Shown piece by piece: positions 30,256-41,129 of a stretch of 64,000 nt of DNA (its first letter is position 1; each line of letters begins with the position of its first letter). Under the pieces are notes generated by a model. That model ran no database searches and was not told where the DNA came from. It was given only the letters and a program-made list of their open reading frames with translations. The stretch is from Tetrahymena elliotti 4EA (taxonomy: Eukaryota > Ciliophora > Oligohymenophorea > Hymenostomatida > Tetrahymenidae). The stretch is taken from the NCBI GenBank assembly GCA_000231825.2, contig JH720347.1:62001-126000 (forward strand). The letters are read 5' to 3'. The translations under genes and the position numbers were made by a program.

Positions 30256-30504
30256 TTGATCCATTGATTGATTCCATGAAAGAGAATAAATTCTCATAAA
30301 AGATTTGAGATTCACTAACTAAGAAGTGAATTTAGTATTTATTGATTTATGAATGTTAAAACATGCATGTTTATTTATTTCGAATAAATTTTGACAAGTA
30401 TAAAATTTAATACAGAAAAAAAAAAAATTTATTTAAATTAACAAAGAAAATTAATTTATTTTATTAAAAATTGAAAAATTTGCTCTTTTTGTGCTTAGTT
30501 ATTT

Positions 30505-31872
30505 TCATAGATTAGCCCTGCTTTAGAAGAAGTAGTTATAGAGTCTTTTAAGCATTTATTCAATGATTGGAATATATATTTTTTCAAAATTTATTCTTAT
30601 TATATCAGCATTACTAAGAAGCTTAAAAACTTAGAAAACAGTTGAAATAAATTTCACTTTATTGTTCATTATTTCCCCTTTTTTGAATATAAAATTCTTT
30701 AAAGCCCAGAGGTGGTATACAAGTTTTATACTTTATATGAATTAAAATTTGTCTAACCTCTTCTTTAAATCTGACAGATAATCTTATTAAAATATTTTAT
30801 TTATTTGGGCTACTGCAACTAATCTTGCAACAACTTTTATCAAAGATTCATGGCTTCCATTTTTTCTACGTCTTATGGATTTAGGAAAAATTGGAACCAA
30901 ATCTGAACTTTCAATTTTAACTTCTTCTTTGAAGTCTTTGTATGATTTATTTATTTGTTCTAATTTTATTTTCCTTTATTCTTCTTGCAAAATTGTAAGA
31001 TCCTTTTCTGTAGGATATACCACTTTAAAAAGATTCTTTTCCTTCACAGTCAAATATTTAAAGTCATCTGGACTGAAAGCACCAACAAAAGCAAAATTCA
31101 AATTGTAAATATTTTTTTTTAATGCCTCCATGAATTTATTAGAACTTTGAGCTAGAGTAAATATAATGAGGTCTGTACAAATCTTTCTTTTCATTGTTTT
31201 CCTATTAATTAATTGAAACAATAAACTTAAATGTCATTTTTCTACTTCTAAAAATGCATTTGTTTTTAAAGGCTAAATATTTTTAAATATTTTCCTTTCT
31301 TATTAAATATGACAAGGTTTTTTTAAACAAATCATAATAAAATTAAAATTCTAAATTTACGCTTTGTCTAGATTATAAAGCAAGTAGCTAGAGCTGGAGG
31401 ACATGTTAAATAAATTTTACAAGGTTTTTAAACCAAAAATTCTGATTAGACCTTTGTAGTCATAGGATTGGTTTTCAAATGTTTTGAGACGATCTATAAA
31501 TTAATTCCTTTCTTATGCATCTAAATTAGGTCTAATGATAAAAGGTTCCATTCTATGCATTAAAAATATATTTGAAGGGATAATACGTACTTTAGGAGGA
31601 GAAATATGTAGCACATTCTGTTAATCTAAAAATACAGAAACATGATCATATTCTGAGTCCATCATTTTTCTGACAACTCCATAAACATTGCTTGATGTTT
31701 TTGTTAATACAATATCTCCAGGTTATATTTGTTTTTTTAACTCTTCACTTTATAAAAACTCTTTCATAGTATATTGCTTGAAGTTCTCTTCATTAAATGC
31801 CATAGAATCTGGAGAAATAAGTTTAACTAAATTCTACATTGACTTATCTACTATCTCATTGATTTTAATCAT
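30505..31872 (-). CDS. YiiX/NlpC-P60-like permuted papain-fold hydrolase, 402 aa
   Basis: Two exons, 31872-31361 and 31201-30505, around a 159-bp intron (31202-31360); 403 codons in frame. The first exon holds PGDIVLTKTSS, a typical domain opening, and YDHVSVFLD with the likely catalytic His77, followed by a conserved VLHISPPKVRI strand. The second holds KICTDLI with the likely nucleophile Cys179. This His-before-Cys order and spacing is that of circularly permuted papain-like enzymes (YiiX, LRAT and NlpC/P60 relatives), which are hydrolases or acyltransferases. The remaining 220 residues are helical and Lys-rich with no known domain. Read separately the exons look like two unrelated short genes; the active-site logic joins them. 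A later ATG at 31803 is also possible. No signal peptide, so probably cytoplasmic. Confidence 0.65.
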
Positions 31873-32226
31873 TTTTGCTACTTTAATCAAAATATTTCTT
31901 TTTAATCTTAAATATTTTTTTCTACTAACATACTTTAAAAAAATTACGTATTATCAAATAACAAAAATAATAATATCAAAGCTATCTCTTAATATAAACA
32001 AATATGAACTTAAAAATCATCTTAATAAATTTTCTAACAAAATAAATAAATAAATAATGCAAATAAATATAAAGCAATACTTAGTTGAATATTATTACTA
32101 CTCATTTATTAGATAAACCAAAATTGATATCTTATTTGATTATCATTACTATTCATTTAATTAATTAAAATAATTTAAATTTTTTATCTTTTCGACTTGT
32201 TTATTATTTATTACATACACTTCTTT
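31873..32226. other. upstream region of the papain-fold hydrolase gene
   Basis: About 350 bp, AT-rich. It separates the hydrolase start from the stop of the co-oriented EF-hand gene. No feature seen. Confidence 0.45.
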
Positions 32227-32779
32227 TCAGTCATTAGATTTTATTTGCTATAAGTCTTCATATTCTTTAACAAATTTGCGAAAATCAGACAATGACACTT
32301 TTTCATCACAATCAAAATCCATTTCTCTGTAAACCTCTTTTATCTAAGATGGCTATATGAATTTTAAATTATGCTTTAATATTAGCTATTTGAAGTCATC
32401 GAACGTGATATATCCCTTATCGTCTTCATCAATTACTTGAAAATCAATTGTTGATTTTTTATCTATTAAATAGACTTAAAGGTAATAAAAGAGTGTTAAA
32501 ATGGTTTAATTTACCATTTGATATTTGAGAATTTAATTAATGAATCAAGTAGGTAAAATATTTGAATGAAATTCCTTTTGAAACTATACTCTTATCGTAA
32601 AGAGAATCATAATCATTTCTAGATTACTCAAATTTAAATCTTCTCTTCCAAATGTTTTTTATTTCATCATAAGGAAATTTGTAACCAAATTTATAGATCA
32701 AACTAACTTTGAGTTCATGTTTAGTGAGATAAAATTTATTTTCTTTATCAAAATATTTAAAAATCTCTTCATCATTCAT
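32227..32779 (-). CDS. small EF-hand calcium-binding protein, 166 aa
   Basis: Two exons, 32779-32515 and 32462-32227, with a 52-bp intron (32463-32514). Two good EF-hand loops lie at residues 100-111 (DEDDKGYITFDD, with Gly at position 6) and 137-148 (DFDCDEKVSLSD); both end in Asp instead of the usual Glu. A third, degenerate loop at 11-22 (DKENKFYLTKHE) lacks the glycine. The length matches calmodulin/centrin-sized sensors, but only the C-terminal pair looks able to bind calcium. Asp at position 12 usually weakens calcium binding or favours magnesium. Ciliates have many such proteins in cilia and cortex; the target is unknown. Confidence 0.85.
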
Positions 32780-34111
32780 TTATATTTATTTCAGTGTTAA
32801 AAATATTGATAATAAAAACAAAAATTGATTCACACAATAACTTTTTAAATTTGAAAAGATTAATCAGAAAGTTAACAATTAATTATCTAAATTATTAACA
32901 AATCAAAAAAATGTTGTTTACATTAAATCAAAAAATGCATCATCTCTTCTCTCTTATTTCAGTAATTATTTTTAGAAATTAGAAAATAAAAATTTTCAAC
33001 ACTTTTAAAAACCATTTGTTTTTCTGTTTTGAAAGTTATTAAATTAAATTTACTCAATTGTAAATTTCCCTCTCCTAAGTTTACACTGTTCCAATTGGTT
33101 AAGTTTTAGAAAAAATCTATCTATCTTATTAAAGCTTAAACTCTTTTGTTTGTTAGAGAAAGACCTATTTTTAAGCCTTCTATTACTCTTTAAAAGATGA
33201 CAAAGAGGTTTATTGATTTAAATTTTGCAAAAAGCATAAATATTCCGAAAACAGCAATCCATAAAAATTCAAAAGAAAAAAAACAATAACTTTGAAATTT
33301 AGTTTTTTATTTGCATTCTTTATGTAGTCTTCGATGAATATTTGAATTTAGACCTTTAATTTTTGGTCTTTGTAATTATTTTGTTTTGAATATAATTAAA
33401 TGTAATCAGAAATTTTTATTAAATTGTTATTGAAATAAAAATAGTATTAAATTGCTAATTTTAATTGAAAAAATAATATCTTATCAGGTTTAATTGTTAT
33501 GTTGTAAAAAAAATTGAAATAAATTTTATTAATATTTATTTCCTAATAAATTCTGTTGATGTAAAGATTGATTTAATTACAGAAACTCTACATAATTAGA
33601 AAATAATTTAAGTATTATTTTTAAGTTAGTTGATATCAGTTCTAAATAACACTGAAATAGATTAATTTAGAAAAATAAAAGGAATGTTTTTTATTAGTTA
33701 CTTACTCCCAATTATGCAAATTAAAAACAACATAAAAATGTCAATTTCTATTTTCTACAATAAAACGTTTTCTTTGGTATTTCTTTGGCTTTGAACAAAA
33801 ACCAATATCAGGTAAAAATTAAAATTCATTCTGTAGAATCTTAAAAATTGTTTAGGATTTCCAAACAAATAAAATTTAATCTTAAAAATCTAATTTTATA
33901 AAAAAATAATAATCCTCTTTTAAAATTTATTTGCAAAATTTTTAATAAATTTTATGTGTAGATTTACTTGTTTTTCTGTAAGCTTACTTGCTCAGAAATT
34001 TAGAGGATCGTTACAATACACAACTTTTTCAAGATATATATATTCCATCTTTTTTGTAAAAAGATAATAATTATTTAAATATTATAAAATAGCTAAACTT
34101 CAAAAAAAAAA
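32780..34111. other. intergenic, no gene seen
   Basis: About 1.3 kb of AT-rich DNA between a divergent pair. A 32-codon frame at 33197-33295 (MTKRFIDLNFAKS...) is too short to call. It should hold two promoters. Confidence 0.45.
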
Positions 34112-34486
34112 ATGAAAAATCTATTTTCTGCCTTGCTATGTTTTTCTATGGTTTTGCTAACTACAAATGCTATAGTAAGTTATGATCAATGGAAATCATG
34201 TGCAGAAACTTTTTATAATATATAATGCAATGGTCCAAATAGTGTTGTTGGCTTAAATGAATGCTTAGATGCTGTTAAAATTGTTAATGATAATGTTTCA
34301 TTATTAAATGAATGCTCAAACTTCTTAAGTAAATTCAAAAAACTTGAACAAGATGTGAATCTTGGTGGATTTTTTAGCCAATGCTTTAATTCAATTAAAA
34401 TGAAAAATTTAGTAAGTGCAACATCTCCTAGCTATTACAATTTGATATATCAACACCAATATATTGATTGCTTATAAGACTCTTGA
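34112..34486 (+). CDS. small secreted six-cysteine protein, 124 aa
   Basis: A single exon of 125 codons with TGA stop. Residues 1-20 (MKNLFSALLCFSMVLLTTNA) are a classic signal peptide: Lys at position 2, a hydrophobic core and cleavage probably after Ala20. The mature part has six cysteines (residues 30, 39, 51, 68, 91, 120), enough for three disulfides, and no membrane span. There is no family I recognise; ciliates carry lineage-specific secreted Cys-rich families, including granule-content and surface proteins. It stands alone, with more than 1 kb of apparently empty DNA on each side. The codon use (TAA for Gln) agrees with its neighbours. Confidence 0.75.
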
Positions 34487-35566
34487 ATTCTTTATGAAAA
34501 ATGAAATTTAAACTAGAAAAATTATAATAAAATAAGTAAACTATTCCAAAATAAAATATCACAGCTACAATATCTCAATTAAAATACTAAATAGTTATTT
34601 TCAATTAATTGAAATGACTAAATTTACAATAGAAACATGGCTAAATAAAAAATAGTTATCCATGATAAAATTACAATACTAAAGTCAATTAACAATAAAT
34701 CAAAATATATATTTTTTTACAAAGTAATAACTATATATTATATGTATTCCTAAGGTATGTTTCACTACTTTATTGAAAATAAATAATATCTTGTTTAAAT
34801 GATGTCAGTCATTTCTAAATATTTAATATTTTTTTTTTTATGTTTAGTTTCTTACTTCATTCAATTCATGTGTATTTTTCATTTATCATTATTAAGTATA
34901 ATATCTAAATAATAAAAAAAATTGAAAATTTAAAGATTTGTAAAGTAAAAGAATATACATATTATCTTTTTATTTAATCAAAAAAAACATCTCAATTTTC
35001 CTCAACAAAAATAAATTAAATTCTTTTTGTTATCTTCTAAAATTTAGATATTTTCTAGCTTGAGTAAGTAGAAGAAATCAAAAAATTTTTTTATTTTTAA
35101 GATCAGATTTCAGTTTTGTGATTAATCAATCAAAGATTACATTTTCCAATTTCAGATAAATAAATTTTTTAAGAGGTGAAGGAGAGAATACAAAAATAAT
35201 AAAATGTATTCTTAACATCCTTAAATTAAAAGTATGAATGAAAAAGTTTAATTTACAATGTCTTCTGAAATAGTTCATACAAAACCTTGAATTAATGAAA
35301 TTTACATTATTTTTTATTTAATATTTTTATAAAGTGAGTTAGATTTAATGTTTTGAAATAATTGATGAAATTAAAAAAATGAATTAAGATTTTATTTATT
35401 AATCAATTTATTCACATAAAGTGTTGAAGTGTAAATATGGAGGTTTTGAAATCTTAGAAGTTTACTTGATTTAATTTTTTCTTTGTAAATGAGCTTGCTT
35501 GAGAAAATAAATTAAAAGTGAGAAAATAATAAATTAATAATTTTCTAAGCTCTTTCTTATTTGATC
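34487..35566. other. intergenic between convergent genes
   Basis: About 1.1 kb, AT-rich. A 28-codon frame at 35204-35290 (MYSQHPQIKS...) is the only ATG-started frame that reads at all like protein, and it is too short to call. Nothing else seen. Confidence 0.45.
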
Positions 35567-37413
35567 TCAACTATTTTCTGAATCTTTATTTTCAAGATTA
35601 TTTGAATAGATTATTATACTTTCACATTTTATTTAATCTTGCTAAAACTAGTTTTCCATTAAATTTTAAACAACACTATTTTCAGTTTGATTCAGATCAC
35701 TTGCTGTTTTACTTTAGTTTATGTTTAAACATTGGCTTTGTCTTTATTCTATCTAAAACATCTCCATTTCTTGTTACAGCTTTTTTTACTTTTCTTCTCT
35801 AATTAATTATTTTCTATTAATGTAATTGTAAATGAGTAAAGGTTTTAAAAAACCTTCTTCAAAATTTTTTAATTTTGAAATTTTATTTTTTGATTGTTCC
35901 TTTTTTTATTTTGCAAGCTCTTTTTGTAATTTATTCTTTTGCTAAAATTAAGGGCATTAGCTCATAAGTCCTGTAAAGTATTTTATGAAGGATGACATAA
36001 ACCCTCCCAAAAAGACAGTTGTGAAAAATACTATAAATAGAATTGTGCTCGTTATTACAGGATTAAGTGAGCTTTCTATAGTAATAATAAGAGCAAAAGC
36101 TACTGCTCCTCTGATTAAACCTGCAAACCAAATAATAAGAAGCTCATATTTATTTAAATCCCACTTTTTACGCATTATCAAATAAACCATAGCTGAGGTT
36201 ACATATATGCATCCTAAACGAGCTACTATTGTAATTATAAAACTGAGTCCAATAAAAGAAAATGATACAGTTGATTTATCACTAATATATGTCCATGAAG
36301 ATATACCAAGATAAATAAATAAAATGGATTCTGCAGCTTATGATAAAGTTCCAACTGTAACAACAGTAGATTTAACTCCATCTTCATCTAAATTATACTT
36401 CATATAATGATTCATAACTATACCTGAAGTTAACATAGCAATTACACTTGAAACCTCGGCAATTTCACCAATACAATAAGAAGAATATCCCACAATTAAG
36501 ATAAACAAATTTACTTTAACTGGATCTTTTACTAGAGGGCGATATATTTTTGTGAAGTATGTTGCTAAAAGAGCAACTAAAATTCCAATAAAAATTGAAA
36601 CAAAACAATTTTTAAGGAAAAATAAAAATAGATTCCCAAAAGTTGATCCTTCGAAGTTAACCTCACCTTATTTATTAACAATAGTTCCTACAGACTATTA
36701 AATTAAAGAAAGAAATTATTATTCATGACATTTATGAACAAAAATTAAAATTTTTGATTTAAAAAATTGATCTAATTTTTAATAGCATAAAAATTTAAAG
36801 AATATCTAAATTTAGAGTTTTTTTTATTTCAGAGTAAAAAAAGTAGTAATAAATTTACATTAAATAATATGATAGCTACTGCATCATTCAGCAAACCCTC
36901 CCCAAATACAACGCTGAAAAGCTTAGGATAGGCTGCACTATTTATAAGGGTTAAAGCAGCTATTGCATCAGAAGCACACATAGTAGCACTAAAATATAAA
37001 ATATCTTGAGTGCTTAAATTGACAGCTTAGCTGTTTAAGTCAACTATAAGCCCTGCCTTAAGAAACCCATCTGTTATCAATAAAGTGATTATGAAGTTAA
37101 TCAAAGTACCTAAAATAGCATACAGAGAAATGTAAAGAATATTAGAGAAAAACTTTTTCTTTTTTAAATTGTACCCTGCAGAAAATATAATTGGTGGCAG
37201 CATTATTTAAAAGAAATTTTATCCTGAAAATGAAATGGAATGACCAAGTGCTTTCATAGCCAACCCTATTAAAAATCCTACAATTATTCCGAATCCTGTT
37301 TCATGAAGAACATGAATTTTTTTATGCTCTACAAAAGCTTAAAAGCAAATATATGTTAGCAATAGGGCCATTAGTGTCAAGCTGAGTGTGTAATAATCCT
37401 CAAAAAGGTTCAT
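35567..37413 (-). CDS. Na+/H+ exchanger (CPA1/NHE family), 560 aa
   Basis: Two exons, 37413-36859 and 36694-35567, with a 164-bp intron (36695-36858); 561 codons in frame. It has about 11-12 membrane helices from residue ~10 to 480. Family motifs are visible: MLPPIIFSAGY (helix 3 region), SATMCASDAIAALTLI, FGEGLLNDAVAIILFN (170-185) with the Asn-Asp ion-binding pair of electroneutral exchangers, and IRGAVAFALII near 435, corresponding to GLRG.IAFAL. The motif wording is closest to organellar or plasma-membrane NHEs. The ~90-residue tail is charged and Gln/Lys-rich, as in regulated NHEs. It should exchange Na+ or K+ for protons to control cytoplasmic or vesicular pH. Confidence 0.92.
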
Positions 37414-38985
37414 ATTTGTATCTATTTACTTTAAGTATCTATTCTTTTATATTTTTTTTGTTTTAGTTTACCTAATTAATTAATTATTTAATTATCCCTA
37501 AAAAAAAGTAAGTCTTAATTTATTAAATTCTTTTTAATTATATTTATTTAAATGGTTATTAGATACTTTTATTTTACTATAAAGATAGTTACACCAAGAT
37601 ATAATTTGTTTGCTATCTTTTTTTCATATTTGGTCAACTTAAATCAACTCTATTTGCTAATAATTTTTTCTTTTTTCAAGAAAAAAAGCTTTTTTATGTT
37701 ATCATTCTCAAAATATCCAAATTTTTTAAAAATATCTCTTTAATGCTTAGCTTTATGTTATTCGAAGAAAATAAAATCTGATAAAAATTTACTAAATTAT
37801 TTGACAAAAGTAAAATTGTACCAAAGAAAAATATTTCTATTCAATACATCATCAAACACAATTTTGTTAATTTTGTAAAGATTAATACAATAAGGTAAAT
37901 AAAATAGGAAAATGTTATTTAAAAAAAACAAATGATTTTAAAATTAGTTTTTAAGAATAAAATTATTTAATTTTTGAACAAAATCATCAATTATTTCAAA
38001 CTACTATAATTTGGCTGAAAAAATAATTCAAGAACTGTAAAATTTTAAAAAGAAAATATTTGAATTAGTGAGTAATTCACAATTTTTGATGTTTTTTGTT
38101 TTAAACAACTATCTATCTCTTTCATGAGTACTCTTTATTATACATATTTTCAACACAAATTTTTTATCTATTTCAATGTTTGATAACCAAAATCAATATC
38201 CATGAGAATAAAATAATCTTAAAAATTCAAGGAGAAATTAAGAAAAATTAGCAAAAAATTCATTTTAAAAAATAGAAATTTGAAAAATTTATGTTAAATA
38301 TTTAAGCAGCATCAGGACTTTCTACCTTATTTAATATTTGTTTCGTTGTATAATACATACCACAACATATTAACTACACACTTAAATTCGCATACTCTAA
38401 AGAAGAAGTTCTTACTATTTCTTTATTTCTATCTTTTATTAGCAAAAGAGTTAGGATCTTATCCAGAAATAACTACTAAAATACTCATAAAAGTAAGATT
38501 TTTTAGTTTAAAAATATTAAGTAGTGAAAGATTTGAGAAAATCGAGCTAATAAAGAATCTTTAATTTAGAAATTTAGATTGATTATAAATTGAGATAAAA
38601 GAAAAAGCTTTTTTTGGAGTTGAGTATATTTTAAGTTTTTTAATATTAATTGATGATGTTAAATATTTTAGAACAAAATTATGGTTATTTATTTAGCTAA
38701 ATTTATTAAATTTTATATATTAATATACAATAGATTATAGTTTTAGATATAGTTTTTAATTTGATATGAATTTATATTGATGTAGTAATCTTCCTTTTTC
38801 ATTTTCTCTTCAATTTGTATTTTACTTACTAGCTAACTTACTAGGTCAAACAATTATCTAGTTATTTATTTATTTTCAACTAAATTTTGCATCCACATTT
38901 AGACTTTCATTAATATATTTGTGATAGGTATTGTATTTATTTTTTTTGGTTATTTGGATTTTTTAATATATGATTTTTTTTAATT
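37414..38985. other. intergenic, no gene supported
   Basis: About 1.6 kb upstream of the exchanger and downstream of the LITAF gene. Two open stretches (37552-37932 and 38346-38580, plus strand) are made of Phe, Ile, Leu, Lys and Asn codons expected from random AT-rich DNA with a single stop codon, and were not called. Confidence 0.45.
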
Positions 38986-40031
38986 TCAACCACAAGGTTT
39001 GTATTCTCTAAAGCCGACTTAAGCTCCGCAGAAAGGACAAAAATGTTTTTTATCTTGGCAGGAATCAGTACAAAATGGGATAAATGATAAAACACCAAAT
39101 GTGCAAAAGAAAAGACAACAGCATGCCATCCAGGTTCCTGTACCAGGTTCTCTAGTCATTGTGCTAACACTTTCTTTTTAACAAAAATTACATCTAAATG
39201 CAGTGGGATATTCACAATTATCTAAGTTAGTAAGCATAGGGACTTAAGAATTAGCATTTCCTTGTGCTTGTATTCTATTAACTTATGATTCTATGGGAAC
39301 TCCTTAAGCATAACCTGGAGGTTAGTACTAAGGTTACTAATAGGCAGGTGGGGGATAGAACTAATTACTTCCAGATGACCCTTGATAACTATTAGCTTAT
39401 ATTCCATTTGCGACTTGATATCCATTATTCTAGCCTTGTTGAGGAAAGTAATTATTGCCTTGATAAGATCCATTTTATCCATATTAATTAGGAGAAGGTG
39501 GAGGCATAATTGGTTATCCTACTGGTTAACCCATTTATTAATACCCAGTATTTGTATTGTTATTAGGGCCATTATTGTTTTAATAATAATTATTTGGCAT
39601 CTAATTATTTTGATTTTAATTCTAATCATTTGGTAATGGTGAGTAGAAATCTTTCACTGGTTCACTCATTTAAGTGCTATCTTTTTTCTATATTTCAGAT
39701 TATTCTAAGTATGTAAATTTAATTTAAAATGGCCTCCCTTGCCTAAGAAAAAATTTAAAAATATGCCTCTTGTTTGTATAAAAATTTCTTTAAGAAATTA
39801 TAATGTTTTTTTATTTTCTCTTTTTTACTGCAGGTATAGAGTCAATATTTTTTGTGAATATAAAAAATGCTTGATTGTTTGATCGCTTTCAGTCATTCCT
39901 CTTTGTTGTATGTTTGGCTGATAAGAAATCTAATTATCTGTTTTTACTACTTTGATCTCTTTTATATTAAATGTCTGATTATGAGACCTACAGAAATATT
40001 AAGGTTTAAAAGAATAAGGAGGCTTATTCAT
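38986..40031 (-). CDS. LITAF-domain (SIMPLE-like) protein, 319 aa
   Basis: The C-terminal 75 residues are a LITAF domain: CNFC near residues 252-255, a Trp/Cys-rich hydrophobic stretch (WMACCCLFFCTFGVLSFIPF) that inserts in the membrane surface, and HFCPFCG near 303-307, completing the split zinc site. LITAF proteins are monotopic on late endosomes and lysosomes and recruit ESCRT/NEDD4 partners. A ~160-residue Pro/Gln/Asn/Tyr-rich linker precedes it, as in LITAF proteins. Two exons are proposed: 40031-39829 and 39742-38986, intron 39743-39828 (86 bp), 320 codons. The upstream exon (MNKPPYSFKPQYF...) reads like protein and its splice phase fits the LITAF frame. If it is not used, translation could start at 39669 (MSEPVKDFYSPL), giving 227 residues. 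Confidence 0.85.
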
Positions 40032-41129
40032 TATATATAACCTAAATTTTATGAATACTTTATTTTTCTTTTACATAATTATATTAAATCGTAAATTTGC
40101 ATATTTTAACCAATTAAATGTTTGCTTTTAAATTAATTTAAGCTAGTTGCAGCTTTGTATTCAAAATATTAAAATCATATTTGATATTGGATAAAACTAG
40201 CATGATTTTTATTTTTTTGGGGATATTATCCTTATCCTAAATAAAGTAATAAATTAAATAAATTAGTTTAACTTTTTAAATTACTTCTGAAAAAGTTTCT
40301 TCAATTTAAAAAAAATGCTAGAATTTAATAAAACAATTTTTTATAATTAAGATGAGTATAGTAATCTTTTTGTGTTGTATATAACTCAATATAAAATAAT
40401 TATAATATTAATAATTAATCAACTAGTTATTTTGAGGCCTTTTATTTTTATGAATACTTTGTGAGACAGAAATTTGTTATTTTAATATGTTAAATTGAAA
40501 AAATTTTTTAATTTAAGTGTAGTAACAAGTGATAAGCTTTATAGATTTTACATAGAGTTCCTAAATAAATAGAATATATTTGGTAATGCCATTAAGTATT
40601 CTAAAATAGAATATGTGAATTAATATTTTTAAATACAATTTTACAAATATTTATTTCTGAACTTTTAATTTTAAAAATAAATTGAAAACCTCTGAATCCT
40701 TTTCTTCTATTTAGATATTTTTTTAATTTGCTTTCAAGATTTTAATTCATAAATCCATAAATTTGCTAAAATTCCTAATTTTTATGTTCCTATTTTTATT
40801 CTTTGAATTTTCTGAAATTTTATTTAATATTAGATTCATTTTAATTTTTACTTTTGGGATAATAAATAATAAATCACATTATTTTAAATTAAATTAAAAT
40901 AATTAATAGTTTGAGAATTAGATCAAAATTATCTAATGAAGATATTTAAATAGATTTTAATATTTAGACAAAATTATTTTTATTTAGTTGATAATTAAGT
41001 TTAGATTATTTGTAATTAATTATTCTAGCAATAATTTAATTAATAATCTATTTTATGATATGATATTCAGTAGTTCATTTAAATATTGACTAGTCTTTTT
41101 GCTTTAATAAATTTTGACTGTAATCTAAA
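40032..41129. other. intergenic between the LITAF gene and the satellite array
   Basis: About 1.1 kb of AT-rich DNA with no coding frame supported. It contains the LITAF gene promoter. Confidence 0.45.

Noticed and set aside
33197..33295. 32-codon frame MTKRFIDLNFAKS...
   Set aside because: Too short, no partner exon with matching phase found, no domain.
35204..35290. 28-codon frame MYSQHPQIKS...
   Set aside because: Reads like protein but is too short; no supporting splice sites found.
37552..38580. Two plus-strand open frames (37552-37932 and 38346-38580)
   Set aside because: With only TGA as stop, AT-rich DNA gives long frames by chance; their composition is Phe/Ile/Leu/Lys/Asn with no domain or intron logic.
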